This document shows, one piece after another, positions 25,454 to 35,300 of a DNA stretch of 64,000 nucleotides. The stretch is from Micavibrio_B sp964399985 (GTDB lineage: Bacteria; Pseudomonadota; Alphaproteobacteria; Micavibrionales; Micavibrionaceae), in contig CAYNRY010000003.1 of assembly GCA_964399985.1 (NCBI GenBank), positions 62,001-126,000 on the forward strand, in the 5' to 3' direction. The position numbers and the translations under genes are program-made. Each line of letters begins with the position of its first letter. Positions within the stretch are counted from its first letter, which is position 1. Below the pieces are notes generated by a model. The model was given only the letters and a program-made list of their open reading frames with translations. It searched no databases and was not told the origin of the DNA.

Positions 25454-26161
25454 TTAGTCCGATGCCTCGATTATAATAGGCAAATGATCGGATAACTTCC
25501 TAATCTCTTTTGATGATAATGTGCGCCCTGAGACTTTCATTCTTTTTGAGTCGTGCCAGGCGCGGTCCAGTTTTAGTATGGGGAACAGGCTGGGGAAGCT
25601 TGCCGAGCATGGTATAGGTGTCATCAAAGAGTTTAAATGTTTAATGAGCTTGGAATTTTCCCGCCATTCGTTCAAATCGCCCAATAAGAAAACAGGATTT
25701 TTCTCTGTTTGCTCTACCTGATTTATTAATTTAATTAAATTTTTTGCCTCTGAAAACCTTTCCCATTTTTTAAGAGATAGATGCGTGCCAATGACTCTTA
25801 TCCTCCCTAGAGGAGTTTCAATTAATGCATCAACCGCACAACGAGGTTCCAAATCCATTTTAGTTTCAAGGTTGTGGACATAGGCGCGTATGATGGGAAA
25901 GCGACTGACAATAAGATTACCGTACCATCCCGTGCCGTCCTGAAGACTGGGGCCGGGGATGTGATGCGGCCTTTCCGGGCCTGCCAATATAGAAACGTCT
26001 TGCGGTTTTCCGCGATATTTCGATCTGGTTTCCATTTCCTGAAAAACGCCGATATCGATGGCATAATCGTCCATCAGCCGGCGGATGCGGCTTAAATCAC
26101 GTTCGCCGCCTAAATCGCGCCCTCCATGGATATTGAAGCACATCAAACGCAATTCAGTCAT
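25454..26161 (-). CDS. Endonuclease/exonuclease/phosphatase (EEP) family protein
   Basis: 235 residues with the EEP core: MCFNIHGGRD (metal Asn), GVFQEME (catalytic Glu), IGTHLSLKKWERF, LLGDLNEW and LSDHLPIIIE (catalytic His at the end). Such proteins cleave phosphodiesters in nucleic acid, sphingomyelin or inositides; the substrate is not evident. It starts in an ATGA overlap with the phospholipase D gene, so both act together, perhaps in lipid turnover. It is the first gene outside the right island end. Confidence 0.85.
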   Translation of the reverse strand: MTELRLMCFNIHGGRDLGGERDLSRIRRLMDDYAIDIGVFQEMETRSKYRGKPQDVSILAGPERPHHIPGPSLQDGTGWYGNLIVSRFPIIRAYVHNLETKMDLEPRCAVDALIETPLGRIRVIGTHLSLKKWERFSEAKNLIKLINQVEQTEKNPVFLLGDLNEWRENSKLIKHLNSLMTPIPCSASFPSLFPILKLDRAWHDSKRMKVSGRTLSSKEIRKLSDHLPIIIEASD

Positions 26162-28317
26162 GATGAAAATCTTTGGCGGAATTTTTTATCTATAATATGC
26201 GAGCAAGCAACAATACCTAGCCAGAGAAATATTCCCACAACTAATAAAATAGTGTCCTGGGTATTTGGCTCTTTAAAAAGACGAAAAAGAGAGCTTCCAA
26301 ATAAAGAGAGAGCGATTGTGCCTGGTAAGATACCAAAAAAAGTTCCGGCGAGATAGCTGCTGAAAGCTATGCCATTCATGCCGAATAAGATATTCATCAA
26401 GCCGAAAGGGGCGACTGGCAGCATGCGTATTATACTGACGCCTGCGACGCCGCTATCTCTGATCTTTTCTTTGAATTCTTTAAACTTTATCCCAAACATA
26501 GTTTGTGATTTGGGAGTGCTTACCTTTCTGCCAATGTAATAGCCGATAGATGCGCTCAGAAGGGTGCCGATAAGAGATAAAGCAAGTCCCACTGAGGAGC
26601 CGAATATAGCTGCTGTCACGGTGATTAATATCGTCACAGGAAATAAAACTATCCCTGATAAAATAAAAAGCAGGATAATGCCTGGAATGGCAAGCTTGGA
26701 ATCGAGCAGATTTTCAATCCATTGAGTTAGGCTTTCGATATCAGGGATATAGGGTATAAGGAGAGAAATCAAAACAACCAAGGATAAAGCCAGCCATGGC
26801 CATGGTTTGGAAATATGCCTTTGAAGATGTTTACGGCTGATTGGGATAGTTATATCCGCCGATATAAGCGGGCGGCGCGGGTCTGAAAAAAACTTCGCAA
26901 TTTTTACAAAACGCTCATGCCTGTATTCTTCATCATCAATCCGTCTAAAATGCTGACGACTTGTAGGGACTTCCTTGAGAAACTCTTCTATAGGTGCGTT
27001 ACTTTCAACGAGGAAATCTATTTCATCTGCTTCTCGGCCACTATGTTCGCGAATAAGATCGGTCCGAACCGCCGCTATCTTTTTGCGCGCTTTTTCGGAT
27101 TCGCCAAAAATAATTTGATCGCACTCGGTATCCAGTCCCATGGACCGGTTATTGATATTAGCGGAGCCTAAATGCAGAAATTTATCATCGATGATCATCA
27201 GTTTCGAATGTATACGAACTGGGTCCTGCCGACCGTCTTCACGACTTATAGGATAGGCAAGGGCAACACGATCCGCAACGCCACCCGATTCCACTATTTC
27301 CCTGAATTTCAGGCGCGGCGTCCACATGGATTTTTTTTCCATGATCCCTTTGGGGTGGTCGCAGCTGATCGCCAATACTCTTAATTCTGGTTGATCTCGA
27401 AGCTGCTTGTTAATGGCGCGGGCGATATCCTCCTGAACCAAAAACTGGTTTTCAATGTAAATGAATTTTTCTGCTTGTTTGATTTCTGTCAGATAAGCCT
27501 CGATTATTTCCTCACGCCGCGGATTTTTGCGGACGGGGGGTAAAGTTCTCGCAATCGCAATGCGAATATTTTCAAAATCAGGGGGATCGCTGTGCGGCCA
27601 AGAGTGAGGGATTTCCTGGCTTTCTTCGTGAAGCAATGGAATGGTCGGGATTTGACAGGCAAGTTTCCATCTCTCTCTGACCAGTTCTGCAAGTGACCGG
27701 GCGGCCTCGCCAGCCGTCACCATCATCAAATCATGATAAGGAGCAAAAGGTTCTGTATGATGAGGGTTCAATAAACCTTTTGGATCTTGCCGATCCGGAT
27801 TTACCGGATGATGCTCACGGTAATCCCAACGAGCCAGCGCGATATCCATACCGCCGCAATAGGCGACTTCATCATCGATAACGGCGATTTTTTGATGATG
27901 GCATGCGCCAAGCGGTAAAACGCTATCGATACAGTAATGGAAGTTATCTGATTCAATAGTTTTCCAATGAAGACCAGCCAAAGGCTCACGCTCTTTGGCA
28001 AAGAAAATGGAATAATCCCACTTATTAAGATATATTTTTATATCTGGCTGTTGTTCGAATTTCCATTTTATAAGGTCGAATAGGCAAGCTGGGGCCGCGG
28101 ATTTTTCTTTTTCTTCGCCGCGTAAAAGCTCAATTCTTCCGTCTATATCCCAGCCTAGGATAAAGATTGATTTCTTGGCTTTGACGATCGATTGATGAAG
28201 ATCGCGGTAATAATTCGCATAGTCAACGATAATTGACGCATATGAAGCATTCGCTATTTTCCAACAATGCTTTCCTGGCCGAAATATGTCTCCCGGCTTA
28301 AATAATTTATTGCCCAT
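26158..28317 (-). CDS. Phospholipase D / VTT (SNARE-associated) membrane fusion protein
   Basis: 719 residues. Two HKD half-sites: His141 in HHQKIAVIDDEVAYCGGMD and His370 in HSKLMIIDDKFLHLGSANIN, both complete, so it should hydrolyse or transfer phosphatidyl groups. Residues about 515-715 are a VTT/DedA-like domain with several helices (LALSLVVLISLLIPYI, LAIPGIILLFILSGIVLFP, GVSIIRMLPVAPFGLMNILFG). The fusion places the catalytic part on the cytoplasmic face of the inner membrane. It follows the CBM48 gene by 24 bases without an evident ribosome site. Confidence 0.88.
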   Translation of the reverse strand: MGNKLFKPGDIFRPGKHCWKIANASYASIIVDYANYYRDLHQSIVKAKKSIFILGWDIDGRIELLRGEEKEKSAAPACLFDLIKWKFEQQPDIKIYLNKWDYSIFFAKEREPLAGLHWKTIESDNFHYCIDSVLPLGACHHQKIAVIDDEVAYCGGMDIALARWDYREHHPVNPDRQDPKGLLNPHHTEPFAPYHDLMMVTAGEAARSLAELVRERWKLACQIPTIPLLHEESQEIPHSWPHSDPPDFENIRIAIARTLPPVRKNPRREEIIEAYLTEIKQAEKFIYIENQFLVQEDIARAINKQLRDQPELRVLAISCDHPKGIMEKKSMWTPRLKFREIVESGGVADRVALAYPISREDGRQDPVRIHSKLMIIDDKFLHLGSANINNRSMGLDTECDQIIFGESEKARKKIAAVRTDLIREHSGREADEIDFLVESNAPIEEFLKEVPTSRQHFRRIDDEEYRHERFVKIAKFFSDPRRPLISADITIPISRKHLQRHISKPWPWLALSLVVLISLLIPYIPDIESLTQWIENLLDSKLAIPGIILLFILSGIVLFPVTILITVTAAIFGSSVGLALSLIGTLLSASIGYYIGRKVSTPKSQTMFGIKFKEFKEKIRDSGVAGVSIIRMLPVAPFGLMNILFGMNGIAFSSYLAGTFFGILPGTIALSLFGSSLFRLFKEPNTQDTILLVVGIFLWLGIVACSHIIDKKFRQRFSS

Positions 28318-28341
28318 AAAAATTTCATATAAAATTTAATT

Positions 28342-28638
28342 TTAAATACTAACTATACAATTTTTTGCATCAGGATATGACGTTCCGATATATCCATCCG
28401 CCTCATCGTCATTTGCCCATTTCTCACCATTCAAAAAATATCTGAATTGGTATTCTTTACCAGGCTCAAGGTCGAGAGTCGTTGAAAAACCCTGTTTCCC
28501 TTTTTTCATAGGATTTGCACTTGTATCCCATTGATTGAAGTCACCGACAAGGCACGCGCAATTTGCATCGTTAGAGGGAAAACGAAACGTAACCCTGCAT
28601 ATATTCTTCGATTTCATAAAGTTTTTTTTAACTGGCAT
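28342..28638 (-). CDS. Stand-alone CBM48 (isoamylase N-terminal) glycan-binding protein
   Basis: 98 residues from the ATG at 28638, preceded by GAGAGG; longer in-frame starts would run into treY. The sequence FRFPSNDANCACLVGDFNQW, then a hydrophobic run and KEYQFRYFLNGEKWANDDEADGY, is the CBM48/AMPK-beta glycogen-binding fold with no catalytic domain. It may bind or recruit enzymes to glycogen. It lies between treY (31 bases) and the phospholipase gene in one operon. Confidence 0.83.
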   Translation of the reverse strand: MPVKKNFMKSKNICRVTFRFPSNDANCACLVGDFNQWDTSANPMKKGKQGFSTTLDLEPGKEYQFRYFLNGEKWANDDEADGYIGTSYPDAKNCIVSI

Positions 28639-28669
28639 GCTGAACCTCTCGCCTGCATCCAACATCACT

Positions 28670-31099
28670 TCAGGCAATTTTGTTCCCAAAGCCAATGACG
28701 GAAATAGGAAGGAATTTGAAGATTTCAGCCGCCTTAAAATTATCCATTTCGATGTTATTTCCCTGAAGCATATCTGTAAGGGTATAATTTGAAAATTCCT
28801 TTGGAAGAATGAGGGCGGTATCCATCCAGTCGACTTTGAAATCTTCTGTAAATTTAAGTTTCCCCGGATAGCGCGGACAAGCGACAATTAATCCTGACTC
28901 CTTATTTTTGTTTCTTATAGCATAGGCGATTAGATGATCTGCCATACTGCCGACAGTTTCTAAAATCTCTATCTCAAGCTCCGCCAAATCAGGGATTAAG
29001 GACCTGCGGATATCAAGCAATTTCAGGGTCATCCATAATTTTATTCGCCCATCTTTCCAGTTCCTTAACAGGTCGGTCATGTCCCCGATATCCTGCAAAT
29101 TTTCTTTCCGACTGGCGTAATCTATGGGGCGGCGGTTGTCGGGATCCACCAAATTAAACTCCCATTTTTCCGTTCCTTGATAAAAGTCAGGAATTCCGGA
29201 ATTCAGGATTTTTAGAGTCAGGACGCTCAGGCTATTGAGTGCGCCATTCATTGAAATGCGGCCTGCCATATCTGATGCATGATTTATAAATTCTTTTTCG
29301 TGCAAAATTGTCTCAATAAAGTCAGATATTTCTTTCTCGAATTCATCAGATGGCGATGTCCAGCGTGTATATATTTTTTGTTCTCTGAATGCTTTTTGAG
29401 CGTATGTTTTAATGCGCGCAATGAAGTCTTCATCTATTTGACCGTTTAGCGGCCAGATCGAAATAATAGTCTGAATAATCATGTAGCATGAGCTAAAAGG
29501 AATAGGGGGTTTGGGCGGGATAAATTTGTTGCAGAAATTTATCCATTCATCCGGCCTATCGGCTAGGGCATATAATCTGTGACGCGCATCTTCTGAGCGC
29601 TTTGTATCATGTGTAGATGTGGCATTTAGGCCGTAGGGATGCGTTTGGGATCGAGTATTTATCCATCCAAAAAACGAATTTTTATGGGGTTTATCTATGC
29701 GTGCCTCACAGCCCACCTCGTTTAAAGCTAGCAGAGGCGTATACCTGTAATGTGCGGTGTCTTCCAAACCTTTGGCCATGGCCGGTCCGGATAGTTGTTT
29801 CCATTCCAATAACGCTTTTTTGTGATTTTCAGTCTCTGGATTTAAAAATAAGGGCAGGTATTTTTTTTCCGATTTTATAAAATTCTGTCCACCCAAAGAG
29901 CGAGCTTTTATCAAGGCTTTATTTAAAAAGGGATCGTCGAGAGAAAAATTATCCGTGTAAATACGGTATACGGGCATGGCGATTGTAAGCCATAGCCAGA
30001 ATATTTCGGCTTCTTGTCGCTCGCTCTCTTCACTAATTGTCAGAGAAACAAGCCTGTCCAATTCTGGTTTCAAGGAATTATTTATAATTTCAGATTTTCC
30101 GTCGGTTACGCAGGCTTCAAAATTCTCCCATTGAATCTCCGAATTTTTACGCCAGAACTCCTCGATTTTACTAAAGCCTGTTTTGTTAACCATCAATTGG
30201 TTCATATATTCTATGAATTCATACCCTGTCGTACCGAGCGTTTTCCATTCAGCAGGGATATGTTCTTCCGGCGCTAATATCTTCTCAATCCATATGTCGG
30301 GAATTTCTTTTTCAAGGTTGTTTAAATATTTTTCGGGATCGGCCAATCCGTCGATATGATCGATCCTCACGCCATCGATCACAGGATTATTTTGAATAAG
30401 CTCAAATATGAATTTATGTGTCAGATCAAAAACTTCATTGTGTTCAACCCTGACGCCGGCTAGTCCCGTGATATCAAAAAACCGGCGGTAATTTAGAGGC
30501 TTTTCTTTATCTGCCCAGAAGACCAGCTCGTAATGCTGCATTTCAAGCAATTCTTTAACACTCGTAAGATCGCCTCTTTGATATGCGGCTTGGGATTCCT
30601 CATTCATCGGGAATAATTGATCCCCATAGGCGAACCCTGTTTCCCCGTCTTTATCTGATAAGGAGATCTTCCCTTTTTTTATCTCTTCTTCTAAATCCTG
30701 CCCAAGTATAGGAAGACATAGTTTTTCTCCTATTGCAGTTTTGATATCGAAAAGTGGGAAAAAAACTGATTTAGGGCCGTTTCTTAGAATGTCCTTCCAG
30801 TATTTATTCTCCAGATTGGCTGCCATATGATTTGGTACGATATCAAGAATAACGCGCAATTGCTCCTTGTTCGCCGCCTCCATCAATAATTTAAACGATA
30901 AAGATCCGCCACGCTCCTCGCTAATATGGGTAAAATCTGTCGCGTCATATCCATGATTGCTGCCCAAACTCGATTCTAGGATGGGGGATAAGTAAAGGTG
31001 AGAGATACCAAGCTCTTTCAGGTAAGCGCTGATCGCTTTGCTATCATCGAACGTGAAATCCTTGTTTAGCTGCAATCTGTATGTGGCGACCGGCTTCAT
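28670..31099 (-). CDS. treY: Maltooligosyltrehalose synthase
   Basis: 809 residues of the GH13 TreY family; turns the reducing end of maltodextrin into a trehalose unit by intramolecular transglucosylation. Signatures are ATYRLQLNKDFTFDD at the start, HLYLSPILESSLGSNHGYD, VILDIVPNHMA, VDGVRIDHIDGLADP (catalytic Asp) and a late TGIPDFYQG-like GIPDFYQGTE. It starts in an ATGA overlap with the GH57 gene. With treZ upstream it forms the TreYZ trehalose route. Confidence 0.95.
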   Translation of the reverse strand: MKPVATYRLQLNKDFTFDDSKAISAYLKELGISHLYLSPILESSLGSNHGYDATDFTHISEERGGSLSFKLLMEAANKEQLRVILDIVPNHMAANLENKYWKDILRNGPKSVFFPLFDIKTAIGEKLCLPILGQDLEEEIKKGKISLSDKDGETGFAYGDQLFPMNEESQAAYQRGDLTSVKELLEMQHYELVFWADKEKPLNYRRFFDITGLAGVRVEHNEVFDLTHKFIFELIQNNPVIDGVRIDHIDGLADPEKYLNNLEKEIPDIWIEKILAPEEHIPAEWKTLGTTGYEFIEYMNQLMVNKTGFSKIEEFWRKNSEIQWENFEACVTDGKSEIINNSLKPELDRLVSLTISEESERQEAEIFWLWLTIAMPVYRIYTDNFSLDDPFLNKALIKARSLGGQNFIKSEKKYLPLFLNPETENHKKALLEWKQLSGPAMAKGLEDTAHYRYTPLLALNEVGCEARIDKPHKNSFFGWINTRSQTHPYGLNATSTHDTKRSEDARHRLYALADRPDEWINFCNKFIPPKPPIPFSSCYMIIQTIISIWPLNGQIDEDFIARIKTYAQKAFREQKIYTRWTSPSDEFEKEISDFIETILHEKEFINHASDMAGRISMNGALNSLSVLTLKILNSGIPDFYQGTEKWEFNLVDPDNRRPIDYASRKENLQDIGDMTDLLRNWKDGRIKLWMTLKLLDIRRSLIPDLAELEIEILETVGSMADHLIAYAIRNKNKESGLIVACPRYPGKLKFTEDFKVDWMDTALILPKEFSNYTLTDMLQGNNIEMDNFKAAEIFKFLPISVIGFGNKIA

Positions 31100-33507
31100 A
31101 TATCTTTTTCCGGCATTTTAATATTTAGGCGCTGCGCGGATACTTTAATAAGTTCGTAACTCTCTGGAGAGTATTTCGAGATTTTATCATCTTCATTAAA
31201 TACGAAAGCGGCAAAAAGATTTTGAATATCCCCAAGATCTAAGTGAAAAGGAAGTTGGTTTGTTAATTCTAAGAGTTTGGCGAATTGTCTAAGCGCGTCG
31301 TTGTCATTCTTTAAGATAATTTTATCGAATAATTTTTTAAGGCAAGTAATATAATCCTTGCCTATCCGTCCTGCATCGAGTTCAACGCCATATTGCCTTA
31401 TTTCATGAATATGACGCGCTATTTCTTCGGCATGGATGTCTCCCTTGTTAAGCTCTGCTTCGATATCACGGTTCTGGACGAAGCGTGCTATGTGATGGAA
31501 AACAGGGGGAAGAGCGATATGAATATCGGATAGATATCGCATGACCGAATAATATTGCTGATATATATTTTTAAACTGATCTTCGACGGTACTCAATGTC
31601 TGGGAAAACACGATATCGATAATTTCCTTTTGTTGATCACGAAAAAGGTCGTTTAGAGAGTATAAATTTCCTTCAAAATATTTATCCAGAATTCTTAAGG
31701 CGTTAACGGTATAGCCATGTTTGAATGCGTCGGAAAAATCTTGAACCATGATATTGTAGGCTTCATCACCGCTATAAGGAAGTGCGCCGACATTAATATT
31801 ATGATCACCCAAATGTATGATGGCAAATTCTATGTCATGCGATTCCATGGTGACTTTTGAACAAAGGTTTACATGGGCGCAAATGAGTTGCGATTTACCG
31901 GAAAAAAATCTTTCAACATTTTTCCATTCATATTTAAAGGAATAAAAATCACCGTCTTTTATCTTGTCCCTGAAGAGGCTTATAGCTGCTAAATGAGCGG
32001 CAAGCTTGAGGAAGTCAATCTGGGAAGGCTTCGCCAAATTCTTATAGACTGTGGCACCATTGCCAAATTCAGGAATATTGGAAGGCGCGGCAGCCAGAAT
32101 TTTAATAAATTCGTCTTCAAGATCGAGATCGAATATTTCTTTCGCAAGCTCGATAACGCGAGCGGCATATTGCAGGTTCTGAACACCTTCCGTCCCGGAT
32201 ATTTCGTCGAAGAACCAGGCGCAGCTCGTATAACTTAAAAGGATGTTTCTTTGCAATTCGAGTGCTTTTAAAATATTACATTTGGTCTCAGAGGGAGAAT
32301 CTTTTATCCACGACTTTAAAAACTCCTGCCTGTTCTCATCCGACCGGTCGAGAATAAGATTTATATATGCGTTCCTGATGGCCCAGGGATCGATTCCCTG
32401 CTGCTGCATGAAATTTTCATACGCTAGGTCTAGTTCACTGCCGAGGAAATTGACGGCCTCTCTTAATGGCTTGCGCCACTTTTGAGACCAGTTGTGGCCC
32501 ATACCGCCATTGCAGCCGCAGTCGGACCTCCAGCGTTCGATACCATGAATACAACTCCATGAAGAATTTTCGTGAATAAGAACTTCGTGTTGTGGCGGGA
32601 ATTTTTCCAGATAGAGACCGTAATTGATTAACTCGACCTGATTTGATTTTTCGATACAATCGAAAGCATAGGCTAGTGCCATATCGCCATGACGGTGATG
32701 GTGGCCATAGCTTTCACCGTCTGTGGCAATGTGTAACAATTGATCCTTCGCGCCGTCATGGAAGCTGTTGATGAGACGCTTGGCAAAAAATTCACCATTG
32801 TTGAGCAAGCCTTCAAAGGCAACTGCCTGAGAAAGCGCGCCATCATAAAAGAACGCTGCAATTGTTTTGCCGTTTGGTAGATTTACCAGATAAGGCTGTC
32901 TTGTGTTGACTGAATCGTCGGTTGCTTTTTCCCATTGTGTTTGACCGACAGGACGCATGGCGTCCGCTTGCCGTGGTGCCAGTACTACGAATTTGATTCC
33001 ATGATCTGCCATCAACGATAGCGATTCCAGATCGACCGCGGTTTCTGGAAGCCACATGGCTTCGGGCTTGCGTTTAAAATGCTTTTCGAAATCGCGGATG
33101 CCCCAGATAATCTGTGTTTCCTTGTCCCTGCGGCTGGCAAGTGGCATGATGATATGGTTATATCCCTGCGCAATCGCGGATCCATGGCCGCCGAAGCGTC
33201 CTATGCTTAGCCTGTCGCCTTCCAAAATGGCGCTGTAAGCCACTGGATCGTTCTCTTGCATCCACGATAAAAGCGTGGGGCCGAAATTAAAGCTCATGCG
33301 GGCGTAATTATTTGTCAGTCTTATGACGCGGTTATAATCATCAAGGATGCGGGACTGGCCGTTTGGTTTATAGCATTCCGCTGTGATGCGTTCATTCCAG
33401 TCGTGATAAGGCGCAGCGCTTTCCTGATAATCGATTGCTTCAAGCCACGCATTTTCTCTGGGCGGTTGATAAAAATGGCTATGAATACAGATATAATTTT
33501 TCTTCAT
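31096..33507 (-). CDS. GH57 family glycosidase (DUF3536 type)
   Basis: 803 residues. The N-terminal motif ICIHSHFYQPPRENAWLEAI is the GH57 start; WLPETAVDLESLSLMADHG holds the expected catalytic Glu region, and ATDGESYGHHHRHGDMALAYA a later conserved block. The C-terminal half matches the long DUF3536 part. These are alpha-amylase/alpha-mannosidase-like enzymes of glycogen or maltodextrin loci; exact bond specificity is unknown. It sits between treZ and treY, two bases from treZ. Confidence 0.88.
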   Translation of the reverse strand: MKKNYICIHSHFYQPPRENAWLEAIDYQESAAPYHDWNERITAECYKPNGQSRILDDYNRVIRLTNNYARMSFNFGPTLLSWMQENDPVAYSAILEGDRLSIGRFGGHGSAIAQGYNHIIMPLASRRDKETQIIWGIRDFEKHFKRKPEAMWLPETAVDLESLSLMADHGIKFVVLAPRQADAMRPVGQTQWEKATDDSVNTRQPYLVNLPNGKTIAAFFYDGALSQAVAFEGLLNNGEFFAKRLINSFHDGAKDQLLHIATDGESYGHHHRHGDMALAYAFDCIEKSNQVELINYGLYLEKFPPQHEVLIHENSSWSCIHGIERWRSDCGCNGGMGHNWSQKWRKPLREAVNFLGSELDLAYENFMQQQGIDPWAIRNAYINLILDRSDENRQEFLKSWIKDSPSETKCNILKALELQRNILLSYTSCAWFFDEISGTEGVQNLQYAARVIELAKEIFDLDLEDEFIKILAAAPSNIPEFGNGATVYKNLAKPSQIDFLKLAAHLAAISLFRDKIKDGDFYSFKYEWKNVERFFSGKSQLICAHVNLCSKVTMESHDIEFAIIHLGDHNINVGALPYSGDEAYNIMVQDFSDAFKHGYTVNALRILDKYFEGNLYSLNDLFRDQQKEIIDIVFSQTLSTVEDQFKNIYQQYYSVMRYLSDIHIALPPVFHHIARFVQNRDIEAELNKGDIHAEEIARHIHEIRQYGVELDAGRIGKDYITCLKKLFDKIILKNDNDALRQFAKLLELTNQLPFHLDLGDIQNLFAAFVFNEDDKISKYSPESYELIKVSAQRLNIKMPEKDI

Positions 33508-33509
33508 AC

Positions 33510-35300
33510 TTATTGCCGTTCAAGAATGATGGCTGAATAGGGAGATATGGTGTTTTCTTTTTCAGAGACATTTTTATGGTCGGGAATAAATTTGCTTGAA
33601 TCTAAAGTGCATACCCAGTCTCCCGCAAGTGGAGGATATATATGTTCTTGTTCGCAAAAAGATAACATGACTATTATATCGTTCCCGTAGTTAAGTTGTA
33701 TCAAGTTATCATTATAAAGATTAACTGTTAATTCAAGCTTACGGAATTTCTTGGAAAATGTGATCAATTCCTTGTAGTAGGCGCTCATACATTCGGAATT
33801 TGGATTGTGATGCTTTTTGTTTTTTAGAATGCATGAATTGAAGATTTCTTCCGAAACTGGATTTGGCGGCTCGCTTTTCCAATCAAAACATTCCCATTCG
33901 CGAAGACGCCCTTTGATTACGGCATTATTAAGTTCTTCGCTTATATGCGATACAAAATATTGAAACGGGTTTTCACTGGCGATCTCTTCACCCATAAATA
34001 GCAGCGGCGTAAAGGGGGACAAAAGAACGCAGGCCGCGGACAGTTTACTTTTTTCAAATCCGGCCAAGGTGATAAGCCGTTCGCCCAATAGACGGTTGCC
34101 GATTTGGTCGTGATTTTGCGATTGGACAATTAACCTGGTTTTATCGATATGCGCGTATGATTTTCCATGCGGGCGTTTGTGAAAATTGGAGTAATCGCCT
34201 TGATAGGCAACACCATTTTTTAATATCTCTGCAATTTGCTTCGCGCCGCCATAATCACTGTAATATCCGTCTTTTTCACCGGTAAGGGTAACATGAAGCG
34301 CGTGATGATAGTCATCCGCCCATTGAGCGTCGAAATTCATGCCGTTTTTTTCGATAGGATCCAGTGTTCTCGGATCATTCATATCGGTTTCGGCCATAAA
34401 GACAATTTCGCGGCCTGTTTCCGCTTCGATATATTCCTTTAAAATATTAGCTTCCTGCAAGAAGGTAAGCGGAGATGTGTCCAGAATTGTTTGAATGGCG
34501 TCAAATCTCAAACCGTCCAGCCTGTATTCCATGATCCATTGATATATCGTTTGCAGAAAATATTTTCGTACCTCATGACTATACGCGCCGTCATAATTAA
34601 GCGCTTCGCCCCACGGTGTTTTATATTTGCTTTGTACATAGGGGCCGAGAGAGAAGAGTACATTTCCTTCAGGACCTAAATGGTTATAAACGACATCGAG
34701 AATTACGCTCAAACCATGTGAATGCGCGGCGTCGATCAATCTCTTAAATTCGCGCGGTCCGCCATATGTGTTTTGTACGGCATGGGGAAATACGCCGTCA
34801 TAACCCCAATTACGCGCGCCTGAGAATTGAGATACGGGCATAATTTCAAGCGTCGTAATACCCAGATCCTTCAAACGCGGCAAATCATCGATGATACCTT
34901 CGAAATTATGCTTGTCTGAGAACGTTCCCGGATGAATCTCGTAAATAATAGTTTCTGCAAGCGCTGTCCCGTTCCAGTCTCCCGCTTTCCATTCGAAAGT
35001 GTCTTCGACGACTTCGGATGGACCGAATACGCCTTCCGGCTGTAAACGCGACGCGGGGTCGGGAATGCGATGGCCGTCACAGTGAAAATAATATCTGTCT
35101 CCATTTTGGCGTGTGGGAAAAAATCCTGAGAAATAACCATTTTCTTTGTGCAAAACGGTCTTATCATTACCAACCCATTCGATATGGGCTTCTTTTATAT
35201 TTGGTGCCCACAGGCGAATATTTACGCCCTCACTTTCAATATAAGTGGCGCCAATTCTCTGCCGTGGGTCGGTGAATTCTTTTATTCTCTGTAGTGTCAT
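33510..35300 (-). CDS. treZ: Maltooligosyltrehalose trehalohydrolase
   Basis: 596 residues of GH13. It splits trehalose from the product of TreY. Conserved blocks are IYEIHPGTFS, GVTTLEIMPVSQF-like LGITTLEIMPVSQFSGARNW, VILDVVYNHLGPEGN, LDGLRFDAIQTI (nucleophile Asp), FMAETDMNDPRTL (acid/base Glu) and QNHDQIGNRLLGER. I take the ATG at 35300, in an ATGA overlap with glgB; an in-frame ATG nine bases earlier is possible. An N-terminal CBM48-like part precedes the barrel. Confidence 0.93.
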   Translation of the reverse strand: MTLQRIKEFTDPRQRIGATYIESEGVNIRLWAPNIKEAHIEWVGNDKTVLHKENGYFSGFFPTRQNGDRYYFHCDGHRIPDPASRLQPEGVFGPSEVVEDTFEWKAGDWNGTALAETIIYEIHPGTFSDKHNFEGIIDDLPRLKDLGITTLEIMPVSQFSGARNWGYDGVFPHAVQNTYGGPREFKRLIDAAHSHGLSVILDVVYNHLGPEGNVLFSLGPYVQSKYKTPWGEALNYDGAYSHEVRKYFLQTIYQWIMEYRLDGLRFDAIQTILDTSPLTFLQEANILKEYIEAETGREIVFMAETDMNDPRTLDPIEKNGMNFDAQWADDYHHALHVTLTGEKDGYYSDYGGAKQIAEILKNGVAYQGDYSNFHKRPHGKSYAHIDKTRLIVQSQNHDQIGNRLLGERLITLAGFEKSKLSAACVLLSPFTPLLFMGEEIASENPFQYFVSHISEELNNAVIKGRLREWECFDWKSEPPNPVSEEIFNSCILKNKKHHNPNSECMSAYYKELITFSKKFRKLELTVNLYNDNLIQLNYGNDIIVMLSFCEQEHIYPPLAGDWVCTLDSSKFIPDHKNVSEKENTISPYSAIILERQ

